Below the pieces are notes generated by a model. The model was not told the DNA's origin, did no database searches, and saw only the letters and a list, made by a program, of their open reading frames with translations. Below, piece by piece: positions 47,085-61,441 of a DNA stretch of 64,000 bases (its first letter is position 1; each line of letters opens with the position of its first letter). This DNA is from Rostratula benghalensis (Eukaryota > Chordata > Aves > Charadriiformes > Rostratulidae): assembly GCA_013399305.1 (NCBI GenBank), contig VXAI01000013.1, forward strand, positions 5,208,846 to 5,272,845, in the 5' to 3' direction. Made by a program: the position numbers and the translations under genes.

Positions 47085-50000
47085 GTGAGTAATCTTCAGT
47101 GCCTAGAACTGTCAGATTTTTGGCATCCAACAACTTAATGTTTAGAGAGGAATGCAGTAGATGATTTTCAAGATTACACAAGCAAGCAATCTGTATTATA
47201 TGAGGTTGTGACCAGAACCAACTGCATGAATTTTCATGTACAAACAAAGTTTTACTGTTCTCGGAGACCATAAATCTGCCATTGTCTTTAGAAATCATTA
47301 TTTTTAAGGACTTTAAGTTTAGATTTTTATCCATTTAACTCTAAGGGTTTTATAGTAAGTTCTACGCGGAACCTTTCTGAGCTTCCTAGTGTGGCTAGAC
47401 AGTAAAGATGGAATGTTGGTTAATTAAACCAAGGCTACAATGTATCCATTTTTAAATTTACTGCTTTCATTTTTTTAGTCAATACTTGGTATTCACAACA
47501 GGAAGGTAAAGTTTTCACCCTTGCTGATAATCAGAACTTCATTTATAGATCACTTGTATTATACCAGCAGCAAGTAGCAATGCAGAAGAGTTATCTGTTT
47601 TGTATGACATACAGGTTGTAATCAAAAAATACTCAAATTTTACTACGATTAACTGGAAGTCACGCTTTGAGGAAAACAGAACATAGTTCTCACTAAGAGA
47701 ATTGTATGAAGGATGGACTGTACCCTAAAAATCAGCAACTTTGAAAGACACATACCTATCTGTTCCAGTGGTAAAGTATCTAAACTAATACGATGCTTAA
47801 TTTAATCTGAATTTTAATTCAAACTCAATATAATGTCATTTGAGAATATAGAAGATATAATTTCTTCTGTTTAGGCAACAGGAAAGCTTTTGGTGGGATT
47901 GTCTAGATCTAGTGTATAGTGATAGTGATCCTCTGAGAGGATCTTCAGAAGCTGGAGGGTTTTCAGGAGGGAACACTATGGAAAATTCATAACTGTTCTT
48001 AGCACAAGAACAAAACCTAGAAAACCTGTTTTAAATGGGATGAAGTCCCTTTAGCTTATCCAAAAGAAGAGTAAGAGGCAACTTAACTGTACTTCATAAA
48101 TGTTCTTTAAACCAAAAGTGGATGAGCTCCCCAAGGGTTTTCTGTGTTCAGTCACAAATAATCTGGGAGATAGGATATTGAACTATCCAACAAGATGATC
48201 AGAATAGTACCTTCAGACTCTATAAAAAAGACTAGTTCTACTGAGAAAAAAAAGAACTGAGTTTTGAAAAACAGACTCAGAATATAAAGACAAAGCAGCA
48301 TGAGGAAGGAAGCTCACATTGATATTCTCTGTGCTGTACATTTTTGTGGTAAAGGACAGAACATGAGTCCAGGCCATTTGATCTGCCTCTTTCATAATTA
48401 ATTTTTTTCCAAAATTAAAATGCAACTTACTTAGTGATTGTAGCTCTTTACTGTTTGAAATTAAAGGGACATGAGCATACTTAGTTGAAAATTGCATTTA
48501 GAACAACTGGAATGAAAAATATTTTTAATTAATGAAAGAATTGGTGTCAAGAGAAGGAATTTTTTGAGCAATTTTTAAAATTTGTTGAATTTTAAATCTA
48601 TTCATATTTCAACAGGCTTTCTAAATTAAAGTGACTCAGTTTGAGCAACTGGAGCACTTTTAAATAATTAGAGCAATGTATTTTAGGATGCTCTGCATTT
48701 TTAAAAAAAGAGGCAATTTAAACTTTTCTTAATTCTATAAATTCAATGCCATATAAAGCCATTTGAAGTGTATTTTTCCCTCTGCAATAACTTTATTTCA
48801 GTGCATTCGAGTGTATCAGCTTCTGTAAAGAGCTAGAGAAGGCAAAAGAGAAAGTACCTTTGAGGGTTCACCAGCCTGTACATTTGCATGTAACCTCTTA
48901 GTATGTATTGCATATCTGTGGTGTGCTTGAACTGCAGATGTGAACGGTTTCATAACCTTAAGCTAAAGGACTAAATCATTTTGCTTAAGCTATAAAGATT
49001 GTATTCCATGACCTAGAACCTACAGGGCAACTCCCCAGTGGTAACCAAGATCACTATATATGAGAAGTTAAAGGCTGTGATCATATGAGAAAAGAGTTTA
49101 CATTACTTAGAACATTTGAAAAACAATAGCAATCATTCAGTACAAAAGATTTTATTTACTAAATTGGCTTTTTCTTTTTGATGAAGGAAATTATCTTTAT
49201 GCATGACACCTAGGAAAAAAAAAAAAACAAACACAAAACCCAAGCTCTGTCTGATCAGGCAAATTATTTTTATACAATGAAGCTCCCAAAACTGGGACTA
49301 TGAGATACATGTCTCCCACTAGCTCTGCCTCCTTGCTGTTGTGCAGTTAGTGACTTCGTAGCATCCTCTTATTACATTTGTTCATTCTTCTCTTTCCTCA
49401 AGCAGAGAAAAAGAAATGTAAGAAGTGCATATATCAGGAAAGATTCCAGATGGGTACTGGCTTCACAGAAGTGAAGTGAAATTAATGACACAGGAAGCAA
49501 AACTCCCCTATGACTGAAACTCTTTTCTGCTTTGGTGAGAAAGAGCTGTTTAGTTTAGTCAGACAGCCACAGTTCCTGTTGGGCTACCATAGTTGTCAGT
49601 TAACTACCCCAATGCATGATGGAGATTTATTCAGGCTGGTTCTTGTTCTGTTCCAGTTTCAGCATTTGAAGCTGGAAGACAAAATTAAGACCTATCTGAA
49701 GTGGTTTCACAAACTAGTTGACGATTCCTCTAGAGAATGTTACGCTATGTCACAAAGGAGCTGCCTTGCTCCAAGGCTACTGCCACGTCTTGCTCTAAAT
49801 TGCTTTGCCTTCAAGGTCTGGTTGAGTTGGGTGAAAGAGTGATTTGTATCTTCTAGTTCTGAATAAGGGAAGTGAAAATGTATACATCTGAAGTTATCAG
49901 CCAGGATGCCTTTCACAATTGAAGACATTTTAGGGTATGATCCTTCTGACCTATTTTGTAGGTAACTGCTGCAGGATGAGGTGAAATTCACCCTTCATAG

Positions 50001-53000
50001 TCTCTTTTGTTTCTGACAATCATAAAGGCAGTTCTCATGCTTAGGTCAGCTCTTGACATACACATTTACTCAGACAACTCTCAGTCAACATTTCTCATCT
50101 TCCTTTCTATTAAAAACCAGAAAGTTATCACAAGAATTGAGGAACCTCCTGCCCCGAGACCTTTCTTACCTTTGAAACTCATTTGATTGATAGCTGACTT
50201 TTCTCCAGAAGAATCAAACTCCTCTGCAGCCCCTGTTCCACTCTTGCATCAGGAGTTCTCACAAACACGAATGTTTGTGTTCTTGGGGACTACGATCAAA
50301 GTCATTCCTCTACTTGTGCTTGCTGATACTTAGTTTTTTTGACTTGCGGTCGTAATGCATAATTTTACCCGTGGTGTTTTAATTGGAGAGGTTAAAAAGG
50401 CTGCAATGATTGAAAGATAGATATGCTTTAAATCACACACCTCATCATGTTTCCCATCCTTCAAATCCTTCTGTGTCTCTGTCACATGTTTACTAGTTTG
50501 CTTCAGAAACTTCTGCAAGACAGTTTTATAGTTGTTATCTCTTCCCAGTTAGATTGAAAGCTGAGGAATCACATATTGCAAAAAGGAGATTTATGGCTAC
50601 TTCCCAGCAGATATTCATTTTGCTGACTCCACTTTCTTCACATGCATTGTGAAGTGCTGTTTAAACCTTTTCTACTGCCTCCACATTTTGAGAGAGCTTC
50701 AGCTACCGTGGGCTTTTGACTGCTTCATTCTACAAGCTGTCTGCTATAGTTAACATTCAAGTGTGTGGAGTCTTTGATCCTTCTCAGATCCAAGCAATAT
50801 GAGTTATAGGAACTTTATTCAGCCACAGTTAACGTGAGCATCTGCAACACAAGTGGTTGCATTTGGCTCTGAAAAAGTGTCTCTTGAAGGTTTCCTCAGG
50901 TGCTATTGACGTGCGCCCCAGCTGCAGAGTATGAATAGTTTGTGGCTGCATTTTCTTTTATTCTGCCTTCTACCTAATGCACTTTTAAAAATTATGCATT
51001 ACATTTTACAGTGCTGCAGTTTCCACTTCCATCCAACTCCCCTCTTTTTTGTTGACTATTCAGTTCACCAGTCTGAGGAGACTGAGGAAACCTGGCAACA
51101 GCCACCCCACTGACTTCACAGTTTCTGATTAATGGCATGCTTTTAACCATTTAATAGACTCAAACATTATGTAACATGAGATTTCTCATGAACAAAATAT
51201 CAGAAAAATGCTTATAATGCCATTTGCAGGAGTTGGGGCTGTAGAGTTAATATCCTCATGCATCCTGAAATGGACTTATTCATTTACTTTTGCATTTTTC
51301 ACATTTGAAGGAGCAATCATACTTTGACACAGTATAATAAAACATCAGTGCCTCCAACCTGAAAGAGGAATTCCTCACCCTTTAGTCCTCTCTGCTCTAC
51401 ACTTAAATAATTCATTATAATAAAAAGTAAACTTTAACTTCTAGATGTAGAATACGCACTTAATTATTTGCTACCTAACTCAGGTGTTAGTTTTTTACTT
51501 AATAGAGGTAGAGTCTTTTTAAATAATTACAAAATAACTGCTTAAGGCTGGTTGAAGCCAGTTAGTTGTCACTCTAGAAGAAAAAAAAAAAACATTAACA
51601 AACACTTAGCCAAATTAGCTTGGAAATTGAATGCTAAGGGTGTGAGAAATGCTTGTTAGTAATTCTGGATGATTCATTTGATGTGTTAGTGGGGAATTCA
51701 GGGAAATCATTGAAAACAAGTGTTTTACATTTAACCCTAGGCTTTGCATTAAGGCTTTAAGATTCACTTACTTTAAACTTTTTTGCAACTTTAGCTTTCA
51801 TTTTATATTTATGTTTATATACATATATATGAGTGTGTATTAACTTCACTGGGAAATGAAGGCAGCACAGAATAATCTTTTTTAATTTTAGTTGCTAACT
51901 AACCTTTTAAGTTATAGATGAAGTCTATAAAGGTGTTCCATATACACCAAATTAGAAAGTTATATTTATTTTGCATTTAATACTAAGGACCAGGAAAACG
52001 TGTGGGAGGTTGGGTGTAGAATGGTGGAGAAGGAGTCAGAGGAGGTGAATTTTGTCTTAGGGAAACACCAGAAACTGGTAAAATGCGGGTATAAAAATTG
52101 CAATGAATACTCTTAAAAATACAGTTATATATACGCAGAGGTCATAAATGTAATAATACAGAATATAATCAAGGTATAAGGCTAAAATAGGATCAAATAG
52201 ATGGAATGTGTAATTGTAAACAAATATGTTGATATGGCATGTTGGTAGATATGCTAAAAGCCTTCTCAAAGAAAAATGCCATGGTCAAAATTTATTAGTG
52301 ACAGAATAGTTCTGTAAAGGACTGTTCTTGTATCTTGAAAAAAGTTTGGATTCAAGGACACAAAGATTAATATTCTGGGAATTCTAGAGTCCTATTATAA
52401 GAACAGGGTCTTTGAAGCCTGAGGTCCAACATAGCATCTAAGCAATGTGACTTTAAATTAAGATGGAAGTGACCCATGTGTCTGTGATTTGGTGAATTGT
52501 CTGGTAAGCTCTGCTAATTATGTTAACTGGAAATGTTTGTAGATGGAGTGCAAACTGTTTAAACATATTAAAAGTTTGAATGTTATGGCAAAGAGCTTTT
52601 TTGGAAGACCGCTTCTTTCCCCTTACCCTCCTCCCCACATGGAAACACTCCAAACTGCATCATAATTAAATAACAGCGTGACAGATATTATTTAGCTTTT
52701 ACTATAAGCTATTAAAAGTAATAAAGCCATTCTTCAAAACTCAAAGTTCTGTATGCATACAGAAAATTCAAAGAAACATAAACTCTTGCAATTTTAGTGC
52801 GAATTCATGTGGAAGACTTAAAGAGATTCAGAGAAATAATGTGCAAATGACATAAAAACTATTAGTAAAAACACATTAGATGGGAATTCTTTCATAGAGC
52901 ATTGGATCTAAAAAAAAAGAGGATCTCAAAAAAGTAAGTGACAACACAAAGCCAAATCAGTCTGTGTGTTGATTATCTCTGTGGTGGAATGTAGAAAAAT

Positions 53001-54438
53001 TCTCATTTCAAAGACTTTTTTTCAGTAATCATTGAACCTCAGAAACTTTTGTTGTTACTGAGGTGCTAGTAGAAGAAATTTATGAATGAAACAACAAAAT
53101 TAACAGTATTCTATCATGAAGGTCAGATAATATTCACTTAATTTTTAACTAAAATAAGATAGGAAAGGGCCTGCCAAACTATCATTTGTCATGATTTCTA
53201 ATGCACAACTTGAATTATATTTTACATATATCAAAATTATAAATTAGTTCAACCTTAATCCCAGTGGAGCAGGAAGTGACAAGTGTGACATAGGGTTTGA
53301 AAAGAGGCTCCGTATCTCTGGAGAAATACAACCAGGAAACCTACCTTCTGTACTGACAAAAATGCAACTAAAGTAGTAAATATGTGGCTATATGAAGAAA
53401 ATATAATATGGATTAGGTGTTCTCTGAGAGGTATCAAATGCGTTCGTAAAAGTGATCTAACACTAAAAATGGTAAAAAAAAAAAAAAAAAAAAAAAAAAG
53501 TGAAATTATTTTGGTTCAGGAATAACAAATTTAAAGGTAGGAAACATAGGATAAAAACTGATGTTTACAGTGGGGAGTATTTACCAGTGGGGTTATGTGG
53601 GGATTGATGTTGATGCCTCCTGTGCTGTTTGACAGAGTCGTCGTTAGCATAGGAAGGAGGTGGAAACCCGAAGGTGCCAAAGTTTGCTGATGTACTGACA
53701 AGCTGGAGAAAGCACTCACAGCTCTGTGCTACTGGGTGATAAGATGACAGATGAGATCCAGAGCGAAGGAAAGCAAAGTAACACACATAAGCAAAGCCTT
53801 AAATATGCACATTACACCGTGTTGAGTGGCTGCAGTTTCTCAGAAGAGGGATTACAGTGGGAGTGTGGGTAGATCTCTTGGGACACCCCAGCAGTCAGCA
53901 CTGGCATGAATAGCAAGCAGAGCATTAGCAATCATTTGGAAAGGAAGAGGGGAAAGCAGCAAGCACCAATTAGTTCACTAAGCACTTGTTGAGCCCAAGT
54001 CTGCCAGAGGAATAGTGTGTGTAATTTTGGCCACCCCCTCTCCAAAGGAAGACAGTAAAGCTACAAGGTTAAAAAATTTGACTGGGAAGGGTGACAATTC
54101 AAGAGGGAAAGAATAAATAAATCCGTCGATGACATGGATGGGATAAATAGGAAATAATTGCCCACTTTCTCTGATCAGTATTAATTATCACCACTCATTG
54201 AACATAGCGCAGGAATTCAGGAGCACCAAATTCGTTTAAAGAAGCAAAAGAAACTCTTTTGGGGTGACAAATGTGCATAAATTTCAGTGATTTCATGAAC
54301 TAGTGGAAGGAAGACCCTATTACATGTGCTCATTTGAAAGCAACTTTCAATTCTGAAGGTTTCTAACCCAGTTTACAGAAATCAAGGAGGGTATCCTGGG
54401 ACAAGTATTGTTTGTGTTTACCTTTTTCTTATTTTTAG
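47085..54438 (+). other. Stretch after exon 6, no recognised exon
   Basis: AT-rich, with A runs (about 49215, 51582, 53474). I see no mobile element and no further Ac45-like coding block. Confidence 0.7.
53474..53499 (+). repeat. Poly(A) run (26 A)
   Basis: A pure A run in the intron before candidate exon 7. The flanking DNA shows no recognisable retrocopy or LINE, so it looks like a simple repeat. Confidence 0.9.
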
Positions 54439-54576
54439 CTGCTGGTTACTATCAGTAGCACTGGCAGTGAGCTAGGTGGACCTTTGGTATTGCACAGTTC
54501 AGCTGGTCTTGCAGTGGCAGGCTGGGATATTGACATCGCATTTCTCCGGGGTGGGAATGTGAAAGGTGATATGTAA
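54439..54576 (+). CDS. Candidate ATP6AP1-family exon 7
   Basis: The acceptor TTTTAG ends at 54438 after a good pyrimidine tract, in the phase 0 that exon 6 requires. It encodes LLVTISSTGSELGGPLVLHS, then SAGLAVAGWDIDIAFLRGGN, and VK. It either splices at a weak GTGATA donor at 54566 or ends in a TAA at 54574-54576. I cannot align it convincingly with the family's next block, so it may be diverged, lineage-specific or spurious. Confidence 0.35.
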   Translation: MLVTISSTGSELGGPLVLHSSAGLAVAGWDIDIAFLRGGNVKGDM

Positions 54577-56260
54577 CTTATTTAACTAAAGGCCATGAGC
54601 CAGAAGAGGCAGCCAACAGACTATACACAGCTCCACTAAAGGAACCACACGGACTTTCCCCCTCATGCTCGCCCATTAGATTGTTGTAGAATTGCTACTT
54701 TTGAAAATGAAAATAGTTGGTACATCACAAGAATGCCTGCGGCATGTGAATCATTGTGCTGCTGGCAACCAGGAAATCCATAACAAAAAAAATCTACCTA
54801 AGCATCAATTGGTAGTATACCTTGTCTTCCTTCCCTTTGTGAGAAATCTAATGGATAAAACTGGTAAAAGGACCAGCTGGTGCCACCACAGGGATGCCCC
54901 ATGCACTGGCAAAAGCAATTGTATCCTGCACCATTTATTTTATCTCAGCATCCGTTGTCTGTGTTGAAGGAATAGCTGTTAGAGAAACAAAGACATGCTT
55001 TACTAACACATGACATCAAAAGTAAAATGCACACCCCTGATCCTGGGAAGTGTGTGTAATCTGATGGCAAAATAACAAACCGCTATGGTTTAGTCCATCC
55101 AAACCCTAACACAATTAAGACACAGTTAAGAAACCTATATTATTTCATTTTAGTTTCAACTGGCATATCAGATTCTTTATTTTCACTTTAGAAAAGGATG
55201 AGCTCACTTAATGCAATGCCATAGAATGTTTCAGTTTTAGAAATTCAGTGTTTTGTGCCAGGAAGGCATTTTGTTGCACAGTTCTAGATCTGCTATGTTT
55301 ATACATGTTGCGGTTTTATTATTCTCTACTTTCTAACTCTTACCCTGCCTGTGATACCCTGAAGTATTAGACTCTGTTGAAAGCCATCAGCTAACGATTT
55401 TCTGTCATTTGAAACAGAAAAGAGGGGCCATCATTATTCATACATAGCCATCGTGCCTAGGCAGTCATTAAACTCATAAGTACAGCATATACATGCTTCT
55501 AAAATTAGGATAGATGATGATAATTTTTTGTGCAATTTTGAAGCATATTTATGAGTTTAACAGAGGAATACATCTTTACTTTAGTGAAGAATAATTCTAT
55601 CAAAATGTTCTCTCTAAAAGTTACTTTCATGAAACTCTACAGGCTTTTCCATAAAAATCTGTGAACCTGGAATTGAATGCAAGCCTCTATTTACAAAGTT
55701 TGCACATTAGATTTTTAGCAGACAGAGCTAAGGACTAGGCCAGGGTGTTAATAAAATGTTGACAGACTGTTACGGCAGTGTTTGTGTATTGAAACACCAA
55801 TCTTATTTCTTTCTAAGAACTGAATTTATTGCTCCATCCCATGTAGCTGACAACTTTAAAACTCATCAAATGTCAGTCACCTAATATATGGTATCTTTCT
55901 TTTTAGATAGTTGTCCAAATATAGTGTTGACCGATTACAGAAACTTGTGGTGCTAATATCTTTTGAAGAAATAGCCCTGTACTGCCAGACCCCTCTGCAC
56001 TTTCCTGTGTTAGCACCAGGAAAATTACAGCAGAACCAGAGGCCTTGGTGGGAGAGCACTGGGACTCACTAGTGGATCCCTGGGGATGCTGTAAGAGAAG
56101 GGGTAAATTTGCTCAGCATGGGGTTGACAAGCCTTTGTTTCTTCTGGGATCCAACCTAGTGTTGTAGCACTCTGCTGATCCGTGTAGGCTTATCAGCTCA
56201 CTCCAATCTTGCATGGGAATTTCTGTTGTTGTTGTATGACATGTTCTTACTGTCGCTGGT

Positions 56261-56346
56261 AAACAAACAACCAAACCAAACCAAACCAAAAAAAAAGAAA
56301 AACCACCAAAAACCAAAACCACAACAAAACAAAAAAGAAAAAAAAG
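56261..56346 (+). repeat. A/C-rich low-complexity tract with (CCAAA)4
   Basis: Begins AAACAAACAA, then four CCAAA units at 56271-56290, then irregular A-rich sequence. The minus strand gives a spurious Phe/Trp/Gly-rich frame. Confidence 0.85.
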
Positions 56347-59260
56347 GCAGGAAACTCATCTTTTCCCTGCCAAAATGCCACAGGCCTCTTCTTTAATTTG
56401 TTAATGGAAGCCTTGCTGTAAAAGCCATACACAAAGGGGTGCCTGACATCAGGTTTGATATTATGTGGCATATTTTCTCCTGGTTCTGTCCTTTTCATTT
56501 TACTAAAACCTCACTCTTTACAAATTATTGAAACATTGCAGCTGTTCTTCTCTGATGGGATTTCTGGTTTAGCCCAAATGATCTTGTGACTTCACAGATA
56601 GATATTTAATGAAGCATAAGAAGTATCATTCTACATTTTAGTGCACTAGTGTATGAAAGTTAAACTCTGAGTATTCTAACAGCTGTTATCTCTTCCTCTG
56701 GGGCTTTCAGTCAAATCACTTGCAAAATCCTGGAGCAGAATAAGGAGTTTCTTGCCTTACATTGAGCAGAAGTATTGCAAGGTGGATGTTGGATCCCACT
56801 TTGCTTCCTCGCTATTGAAAACTCCTTCCTCTTTTCCTACACAAAATTCCCTTATAACCCAGCAATATTTCTTGCTATTGCTCCACAGTTTTTCCTCCAC
56901 CTGAACTTCCAGCAGGAGCAACTGATTGTGGTTGAACCAAATTGCAGGCCAGGCTTACCATTACCTGTCACTGAAGCTTGGCTATGGTGTAGGAACAGCA
57001 ATAGGCATCAAGCTGCTAAAGCAATCCCACAGGAGAGATGGAAGGAAGTTGGTCTTCATTTTCTGATATGCCTCACCTTATGAAGTTCAGTTTTCCAAAT
57101 TTTAATATCAAAACATCATAACTACCAGACAGAGGGATGGCAGTTACACCAAACTGCAGGCAAAGGTTGCATGCTTTGGTCTAATTTTCATTTAGTTGAT
57201 GAGCTAGAGACTGGTAGGAGATGAGGGAAATTCTGAAATTGAGATTGATGTTGTTGGCTGAGATATGTTAACTGGAAGGGTTACCTAGGCCTTTTTGGGC
57301 TATTTTGAGACAAACTTGGAAGAGGAAAAAGAGTTTGTTAGAAAGGAAAGCATGGTAATCTCCTTCAAAAAAGCTTGGATGTTATTTCTAAGATTAGCTT
57401 TGTCCAGACTTTCTGATGTGGGTTTCATTTTTGGAGATATACCTTCTAGTTTACACACAATATTATCAGAAAATTAAGTGGGTACCGAGAGCAAAAAAGC
57501 AGAGTAGAAGGTGAGCACTTTTCTATGGATTTTCTGTGAAAAAAATAAATTGCTTGGTTTAAATTCCCTGTCAAGGGGATCCAGTTTGCTAAAATTATTG
57601 GCCGTTGCATTTTGACTCAGCAAAACTAGAAAGACAGAGCCAAACTACCCTCACAAGTTCCTGCAGTTCGAGTTCTGGCTTTCACTGTTTTCTCCAAAAG
57701 AGCTGTCACACAGAGATGGAGGTGTCAGAAGCAAATAATGGTATTGTCACATTGAACACAGTATTTTCACAGGGAAAATCCAAATATCTGAAAAACACAC
57801 TGGTGTTTAGACTGTAATAAATTACAGACCTGAGGAACTGTAAGACTGGCATGTAGCTTTTTAAAGTAAAAAAATAATTTCCTTAAATTATCAAAACAAA
57901 TTTGAAATCTCACATGTCATCCTGTCCACAGCACTTTCTTCAAGTTAGGATAAAAAGGGGGACAGGCTCCTTGGTTTTGCAGATTAGTATTCTGAAGTGC
58001 TGCAGGCTCAAAATACTCACTGGAGGGAGGGAGACTTTTATGGATCTTCAGATTTTTAATTTCCCTGTGACTAGCCTACATCTGGGACAAACAGTGTTGG
58101 CAAGTCTTCCAGCACTGAGTAACACATTTTGGCCCGTCTGCATTTTTCAATGAGGTAACCCACCAGACCCCCATCTACCCTCAGTCCAACCCTCATATGG
58201 CCGTTTCCTCTTATTACAGCAGAGGCTTCTCATTCTTTTCCACATCTCCCATGGCAACTTGGATTCCACATATGGACATAAGAAAGCAGGGGAAACAACC
58301 AGTTGGAGTGGGTATTCCCCTTAGCAGCCTAAATATGATGCAAAATCTGTAACTTCTTTTATGTTTATGGGAGAATTGCCTGAAACAGGGCCCAAAATAT
58401 AATGTTAAACCTGAGGAGATTGGCATCACCAAACACTCCTTGCATGATACATCTGGTAGATTCCTCTCAGGATTAATTTTTGTCTTACAATGCAAGCTCT
58501 TAATAAATTGTTTTCTTTTTCTCTTTTGTGCATTAGATTGAAAAATCTGATTAGCTAAAAGGATGTAAATGCATTTTAATGGTCTGGTAGATTGTTTTCA
58601 TTGGAATGATTGTATTTGGGCTATTTGTCCTAAATGAAACAGAGAATTAATTGTAGCAGCTCCTTCCACTGCTACTCCAGTTTATACATATTCTGGTTTA
58701 CTTTCTAAAATCTTTTTGAAGTCAATTTGTGCTCTTCCTTAACTTAGCTGATGAAGTTTGGAATAAAAAAAATCCATTAAATGTCGGAGCAAGAAAATAA
58801 CAAGAAATACCACCATTTTCTTCAGAAATTTAGGACTACTGTGGCATTTATGAATATGTGTATATCCGATACATGCCAAAATTCCTTTCCCCCATTTTAA
58901 GGCCTTTTAAGCATAATGATTGTCACAAGTGCTGCATCACAGCACCTTCCTCTGCCCTGGGTTCTGAGACTTGCATGTTCCCTCACTCAGCTCTGCACCA
59001 CATTCAGTTGCACAGAGTACTCACGTTCTCTGGAAATTACAGTTCCAAATTCTCTTATACAGCCCAGTGCTTCAAAAGGATAGTCTGTAAAGACATACAT
59101 CTAGACATAAACACATGAGCTGACACTGCAGATTGTGTTTACACAGACCACTGAACTGAGCAGTGTCATAAATGTTATAGTGTTATTGTCCCTTCTGATC
59201 TTCAAGTGCTTGGCCATGAGTTGTGTTCTCTCCAGATGTCATAATAGCACTATCAATTAA

Positions 59261-59637
59261 AATCATAGAATGGTTATAGTTGGAAGGGACCCTAAAGATC
59301 ATGAAGTTCCAACCCCCCTGCCACGGGCAGGAACACCTCCCACTAAAGCAGGTTGCTCAGAGCCCCATCCAGCCTGGCCACTTCCAGCCATGGGGCATCC
59401 ACAACTTCTCTGGACAACCTGTTCCAGTGCTTCAGAATCCTCACAGGAAAGAATTTATTTCCGGCACCCAATCTAAATCTCTACTCTTCCAATTTAAACC
59501 ATTACCCCTTGTCCTGCCAAAGGACTTTCTGACAAAGAGTCCCTCTCCAGCTCTCTTGTAGGCTCCCTTCAGCTGTTGGAAGGCTGTTATAGAGTGTCCC
59601 TGGAGCCTTCTCTCCTCCAGGCTTAGGAAAGAGAACA
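59261..59637 (-). mobile_element. CR1 LINE 3' fragment
   Basis: It starts AATCATAGAATGGTTATAG and TTGGAAGGGACCCTAAAGAT, then CAGCCTGGCC and CACAACTTCTCTGGACAACC. The minus strand shows LSLEERRLQG and FGRTRGN, remnants of the ORF2 tail. 5'-truncated. Confidence 0.93.
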
Positions 59638-61441
59638 TTATATCTTACAATGAGCCTTAAATTTTACTTCAACCTTTGTGTCCCAGCCTGTGAAAAAGCC
59701 TGGGAGATGCAGAACACCAGGTAGGAGCTGAGCATTATAGTCCCGAGCCATTTGACTTGCTGGTAGAAGTAGGCATGGATGGACAGGGGAGCCATCAGAT
59801 GGTAATGTGAGCCGGTAAGCTTGGTCACATATCCTGCAGAGCACTAAAATGATAGTAATCATTGTTGTTAATAAATGATTGCCATTCCTATAATGTACCT
59901 CATTTCTGTGTGTTCTTCTCCCCCTGCTCTAGCAGAATATTAATAAAGAAGTTAAAAAGAGGTGAATAATTCCTCTGGGTAAAATGTCATGCTGCTGACA
60001 CTTATTCTGATGTCTTGGTTAGGCTTACAATTGCTTTACAAGTGTAAAATAGCATAGAATTCACTTCAATGTGATAGCAAGCAGTGGCCTAATGTTTCCT
60101 ATGAGCTGCTGAAGTGGAAGTGAAAAGGAAAAGGTATAGTGTTAAGAAAGAAACCATTTTCTGGAAGTTCAATTTAAATTTTTTTATAAGGATTCCATTC
60201 CAGTATCAGCAACCTAAACTTAATCCTGTTTGAAAACCTTTTCTTGGTGAGTGCTTTTAAGTATTACCACTTTAAACTCCTTCTCTGCATCCTCCTGTAA
60301 ATGCCCTCAGATCTAAGTTCTCCAGCTGGATATACCTGTAGACCCATGTAGTCAGGAGGGAAAAGAATGAGAGTTTTAAAAAGTTCTCCAATTCTGAGTG
60401 TATTTCCACTCTATTCTTTCTGTACCTGTGTATGTGTGGATTCACAATACGGTTACCCAAGTCCACACTTATGCCAGGTACTGTCGTAGTTCAGTTATGT
60501 ATGGGTTTTGGATTGGAATATTTTAAAGAAAGTTTCTCTTTTTGATTATAACTTAGAACAAAATTTTCTATTTTGTGTTTCACTGAAGTGCATTACATAC
60601 CTGCTTGCTTTTTTTTGCATGGACTGCTGATTCTCCTCAGTTTAAAGATTTTACTTAGAAAAAAATTCCTTAAAGTTGACAGGAAATACATCTGAATAAA
60701 AAATGTAAGAGCTTGGCTCTCACAATCGAAGGAGCTTACTGCGGCTTATACCTACAAAAATTGATTTTTTTAAACGAGGTTTCTAAATTTTCCTGAATCT
60801 ACACAATGCACATTTTTACCTGTTTTGTTTCCCTTGAAAGCTGTATTGTAGCTTTACTTCATGCTGTTTGCACTGAAGAGAATTAATGTGGAAGGAAAGA
60901 ACAATTTCAGAAATTGTATTCTGGTTCTGATAACACCTGCAAGTGCAATTACTTGGGATTTGTGCAGTCTTTAGATCTGTATATTTTACTGTATTATATG
61001 CAAGTTATAATATTTCAGGTGTTTTATTATGAACAGAAAATTCAAATTTGAAAAACTACCTTGAAGTTTTGATAACCTACCACCTTGAATGAGAAAGGTA
61101 GATGAGCAGGAAAGGTGTATTCAAATGAGCTTCTGGTAATTCCTGATAAGCTAAACATCTCCCCTGGAAATGTTCAGGGGATTCTGAGTATAACTAGGTC
61201 ACCCTACAAACATTCTTGGTGGAACACGTAGTTTAAACATCCTCACTTGCAGCCAAGCAGAAATTTTGCCTCTGTAAGTTTTCATGATAAAGAATGAAAG
61301 TCAAAATTAGTGGCAGGTGGGTAAGATCATTTCCAACAGACCAGAAAAGACCATAGTTGCTGCATCAAAGCTTGCCTTTGAATTTGAACTTACTCAAAAT
61401 TTTGTGCTGCTCCAAACCGGTGGTTTTTTTCAGTGCTGTGC

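Noticed and set aside
49510..49842. Plus-strand frame of 110 codons
   Set aside because: No recognisable family or motif, no promoter or splice context; a random frame of this length is expected in 64 kb.
56775..57083. Plus-strand frame of 102 codons, considered as a missing Ac45 exon
   Set aside because: No matching blocks of the Ac45 C-terminal domain, no membrane helix in the right context and no convincing splice sites in phase.
59270..59561. Plus-strand frames of 68 and 93 codons
   Set aside because: They are wrong-strand readings of the CR1 fragment.
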